This document shows positions 62,321 through 64,000 of a stretch of DNA of 64,000 bases, in pieces. The notes beneath the pieces are model-generated. The model saw only the letters and a program-made list of their open reading frames with translations. It searched no databases and was not told the DNA's origin. The stretch's first letter is position 1, and each line of letters opens with the position of its first letter. The DNA is taken from assembly GCA_902785075.1 (NCBI GenBank), contig CACZXN010000003.1:28577-92576 (forward strand). Direction: 5' to 3'. The translations under genes were made by a program, and so were the position numbers. This stretch comes from an uncultured Bacteroidales bacterium. GTDB lineage: Bacteria; Bacteroidota; Bacteroidia; Bacteroidales; Bacteroidaceae.

Positions 62321-63391
62321 TTACAAGTGCTTCAGCTTCGAGAGTGCCTGACGAACGGCAGAAGGGAGGGCTGGTATGTTGTACTGACGCTCGTAAGCCT
62401 CCATATCCTGAAGGGTCGTAGCATGCTTGAACTGCGCTTTCAGTTCCTTATTCTTTTCCTTCCATTCATCCTTGGTAATGTAGCCGCGTTCGGTGGCATA
62501 ACTCTCGATGATATACTTAGCCGGACCCTTCTTGTCTGTATACTCCCAGTGGTCTATTTCCATGATGAAGTCTGTAAAATCCGCATCCTTGACATCATCC
62601 TTGTAATTGCCGATAAGAGTGTACTGATAGTTGTAACCTATATCCTCACGCTTCTTCAGCTTGGAAGACTCTCCTTTCACCTTATTGGCATACATCTGTA
62701 TCTTGCCGGCATCAAGTGTAGTACGTAGCTGGTCACCATTACGAACAAGCTGGCCGACACGCCCCTCAGGATTTCTAAACACCCAGTGATCGGGATTGCT
62801 ATCGTCGGTCGTCACATAGTACTGCTTATTCATCTTATCCTTATTGGGAGCACTTGTCATGCGCACTTCGCCTGCTCGGTTAGACATCGCACGAGCAGAC
62901 CAAGTGATGGCAACACCCAACTTTGAGTAGTACTCGACATAGTTGCTATGGAAAGAGCCGTGCTCGAACTTCTTCTTCTTGATATCATAGGCGTTCGGCA
63001 TAACACCGCAGTGAAAGTAGCCAAGTGAATCGTTGCGATATACATAAACGCGATAGTATATCTCCACATAGACGTATGGCTTCGGAGTGATAACCACTTC
63101 AGCAATACCATAGTCCAAGTCGTCAAGTGAGACACGACCTCCCTGAAGAGATGAAACAGTAACCAACTTAGGTCGGTAGGCCACATGGGTGACAGCTACA
63201 CGCTCGGCACCCTTCACGTCAGCAAGCACACCATCCATGTCTGTCGACCCAATATAATTGCCATCCTCAGTCAGTACATAAGCGAGCGGAATACCGTTCC
63301 CCTCCTTGTCAACAACCTGTAAGCGTTGCGCACTTATCGGCATCGCGGTCATCAATACAAATGCGACGAACAATAATCTTAGCGTTTTCAT
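62321..63391 (-). CDS. Secreted protein with CarboxypepD_reg-like domain
   Basis: 356 residues from MKTLRLLFVAFVLMTAMPISAQ; the longer frame to 63532 crosses the promoter and is rejected. Residues 22-105 form a carboxypeptidase regulatory-like domain (RLQVVDKEGNGIPLAYVLTEDGNYIGSTDMDGVLADVKGAERVAVTHVAYRPKLV). The rest (VYVEIYYRVYVYRNDSLGYFHCGVMPNAYDIKKKKFEHG..., ending PSAVRQALSKLKHL) is not a family I recognise by name. Similar proteins occur in Bacteroidales as single envelope proteins. No lipobox or T9SS tail; periplasm or outer membrane is likely. Confidence 0.75.
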   Translation of the reverse strand: MKTLRLLFVAFVLMTAMPISAQRLQVVDKEGNGIPLAYVLTEDGNYIGSTDMDGVLADVKGAERVAVTHVAYRPKLVTVSSLQGGRVSLDDLDYGIAEVVITPKPYVYVEIYYRVYVYRNDSLGYFHCGVMPNAYDIKKKKFEHGSFHSNYVEYYSKLGVAITWSARAMSNRAGEVRMTSAPNKDKMNKQYYVTTDDSNPDHWVFRNPEGRVGQLVRNGDQLRTTLDAGKIQMYANKVKGESSKLKKREDIGYNYQYTLIGNYKDDVKDADFTDFIMEIDHWEYTDKKGPAKYIIESYATERGYITKDEWKEKNKELKAQFKHATTLQDMEAYERQYNIPALPSAVRQALSKLKHL

Positions 63392-63426
63392 CTGAATATA
63401 TATAAAAGAATCGTTAAACATGACTG

Positions 63427-63458
63427 CAAATTTAGGTATTTTCAACGAAACAGCCAAA
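63427..63458 (-). promoter_or_regulatory. Promoter of the CarboxypepD_reg-like gene
   Basis: Minus strand: TTTG at 63455-63458, 20-base spacer, TAAATTTG at 63427-63434, 35 bases before the ATG at 63391. Confidence 0.65.
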
Positions 63459-63476
63459 TATTTTCCTGTTATTCTA

Positions 63477-63506
63477 TTGCCGATTGACCGATTTGCCGTA
63501 TCTTTG
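63477..63506 (+). promoter_or_regulatory. Promoter of the YgiQ-family gene
   Basis: TTG at 63477-63479, 19-base spacer, TATCTTTG at 63499-63506, 8 bases before the ATG at 63515. The very short leader suggests a nearly leaderless mRNA. Confidence 0.55.
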
Positions 63507-63514
63507 CAAACAGA

Positions 63515-64000
63515 ATGGAAACAAGTCAGCATATAAGTAGTTCAGACTTCCTGCCAACAACGAAGAAGGAGGTGGAGCAGCGTGGATGGGACGAACTGGA
63601 TGTCGTCTTGTTCTCTGGCGATGCCTACGTGGACCATCCTTCGTTTGCGGCAGCAGTTATTGGACGTATCATCGAAGCTGAAGGCATGCGCATCGCAATC
63701 GTGCCACAACCCGACTGGCACGGTGACTATCGCGACTTCACAAAGTTGGGACGTCCGCGTCTGTTCTTCGCCATCTCGCCTGGATGTATGGATTCGATGG
63801 TGAACAAATACACTGCTGCTCGCCGACTGCGCTCGGAAGATGCTTACAGCCCAGACGGCAGACACGACAAACGACCGGAGTATCCCACGATTGTATATAC
63901 ACAGATACTCAAGCAGCTCTATCCAGATACACCCGTAGTGATAGGCGGCATCGAGGCATCGCTGCGACGTCTGACTCACTACGACTACTGGCAAGACCGA
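63515..64000 (+). CDS. YgiQ-family radical SAM protein (N-terminal part)
   Basis: 162 codons to the window edge; the gene continues beyond it. FLPTTKKEVEQRGWDELDVVLFSGDAYVDHPSFAAAVIGRIIEAEGMRIAIVPQP, then FFAISPGCMDSMVNKYTA, RPEYPTIVYTQILKQLYPDTPVVIGGIEASLRRLTHYDYW match the N-terminal domain of YgiQ proteins. The radical SAM CxxxCxxC cluster would lie downstream and is not visible. The biochemical role of YgiQ is unresolved. Confidence 0.9.
   Translation, partial: METSQHISSSDFLPTTKKEVEQRGWDELDVVLFSGDAYVDHPSFAAAVIGRIIEAEGMRIAIVPQPDWHGDYRDFTKLGRPRLFFAISPGCMDSMVNKYTAARRLRSEDAYSPDGRHDKRPEYPTIVYTQILKQLYPDTPVVIGGIEASLRRLTHYDYWQDR

Overview
The window looks like chromosome of an anaerobic, fibre-degrading Bacteroidales bacterium, most likely Prevotella or a close relative. 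Supporting signs are BACON-domain lipoproteins, a large GH10 xylanase with a type IX secretion (T9SS) tail, GH97 and GH28 enzymes, TonB-type outer-membrane barrels, DUF4827/DUF4421/DUF5689 proteins, and the Bacteroidetes promoter (TTTG, about 20 bases, TAnnTTTG) in front of many genes. No phage, insertion sequence or CRISPR array was seen. Functions come from reading motifs in translations by eye; no database search was possible.

Layout. 1-13,970 (minus strand): one long transcription unit with a well-formed promoter and leader hairpin. It encodes a PEGA-domain barrel, two paralogous BACON lipoproteins flanking a 1300-residue GH10 xylanase, a DUF2971 protein, and a giant BspA/InlB-like surface protein whose 3' end lies beyond the window. 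The xylanase and giant protein share a C-terminal module. 14,041-18,450: a small unknown gene, nrnA followed by a GH97 glycosidase, and a YafQ-type toxin-antitoxin pair. 18,870-21,756 (plus): rpe, a DUF4827 lipoprotein and glmM. 21,729-23,929: a membrane LytTR regulator divergent from a truncated AMP-binding-like protein, with four regularly spaced direct repeats between them. 24,115-34,459 (plus): a TPR membrane protein, ribH, tamB, nadE, ettA and a nuclease lipoprotein. 34,560-34,858: a 22-bp palindrome array, a terminator, and tRNA-Glu(CTC) and tRNA-Ser(GCT). 34,984-37,735 (plus): an FdtA-like isomerase, a FemAB/GNAT-like protein and two Gly/Phe-rich secreted proteins.

37,759-54,104 is all minus strand. 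It holds tlpA-like, a 41-residue zinc ribbon, GH28 and pfkA as one operon; a small barrel and an Uup-type ABC-F protein; a TonB-receptor-like barrel, DUF5689 lipoprotein and choice-of-anchor lipoprotein; and a second large barrel behind an XRE/membrane-protein pair and a 28-bp tandem array. Sampled rows of this block are clearly richer in G+C than the flanks. 54,201-60,250 (minus): a Gfo/Idh/MocA oxidoreductase, a DUF4421 barrel, a frameshifted lipoprotein-type DHH pyrophosphatase, a small T9SS-tailed protein and an alkylsulfatase. 60,336 to the end: an RlmD-type rRNA methyltransferase, a decayed T9SS cargo remnant, a CarboxypepD_reg-like protein and the start of a YgiQ-family radical SAM gene.

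The best candidates for something undescribed are: the LytTR regulator with its repeat array and pseudo-adenylate-forming partner; the PEGA-BACON-xylanase-BACON-DUF2971-giant-protein operon, which has no SusC/SusD; a 21-base sequence shared by two distant intergenic regions beside hairpins (possible small RNA family); the 22-bp palindrome array near the tRNAs; the 28-bp array whose last unit encodes the XRE protein's C-terminus; and the Gly/Phe-rich Spy-like pair.
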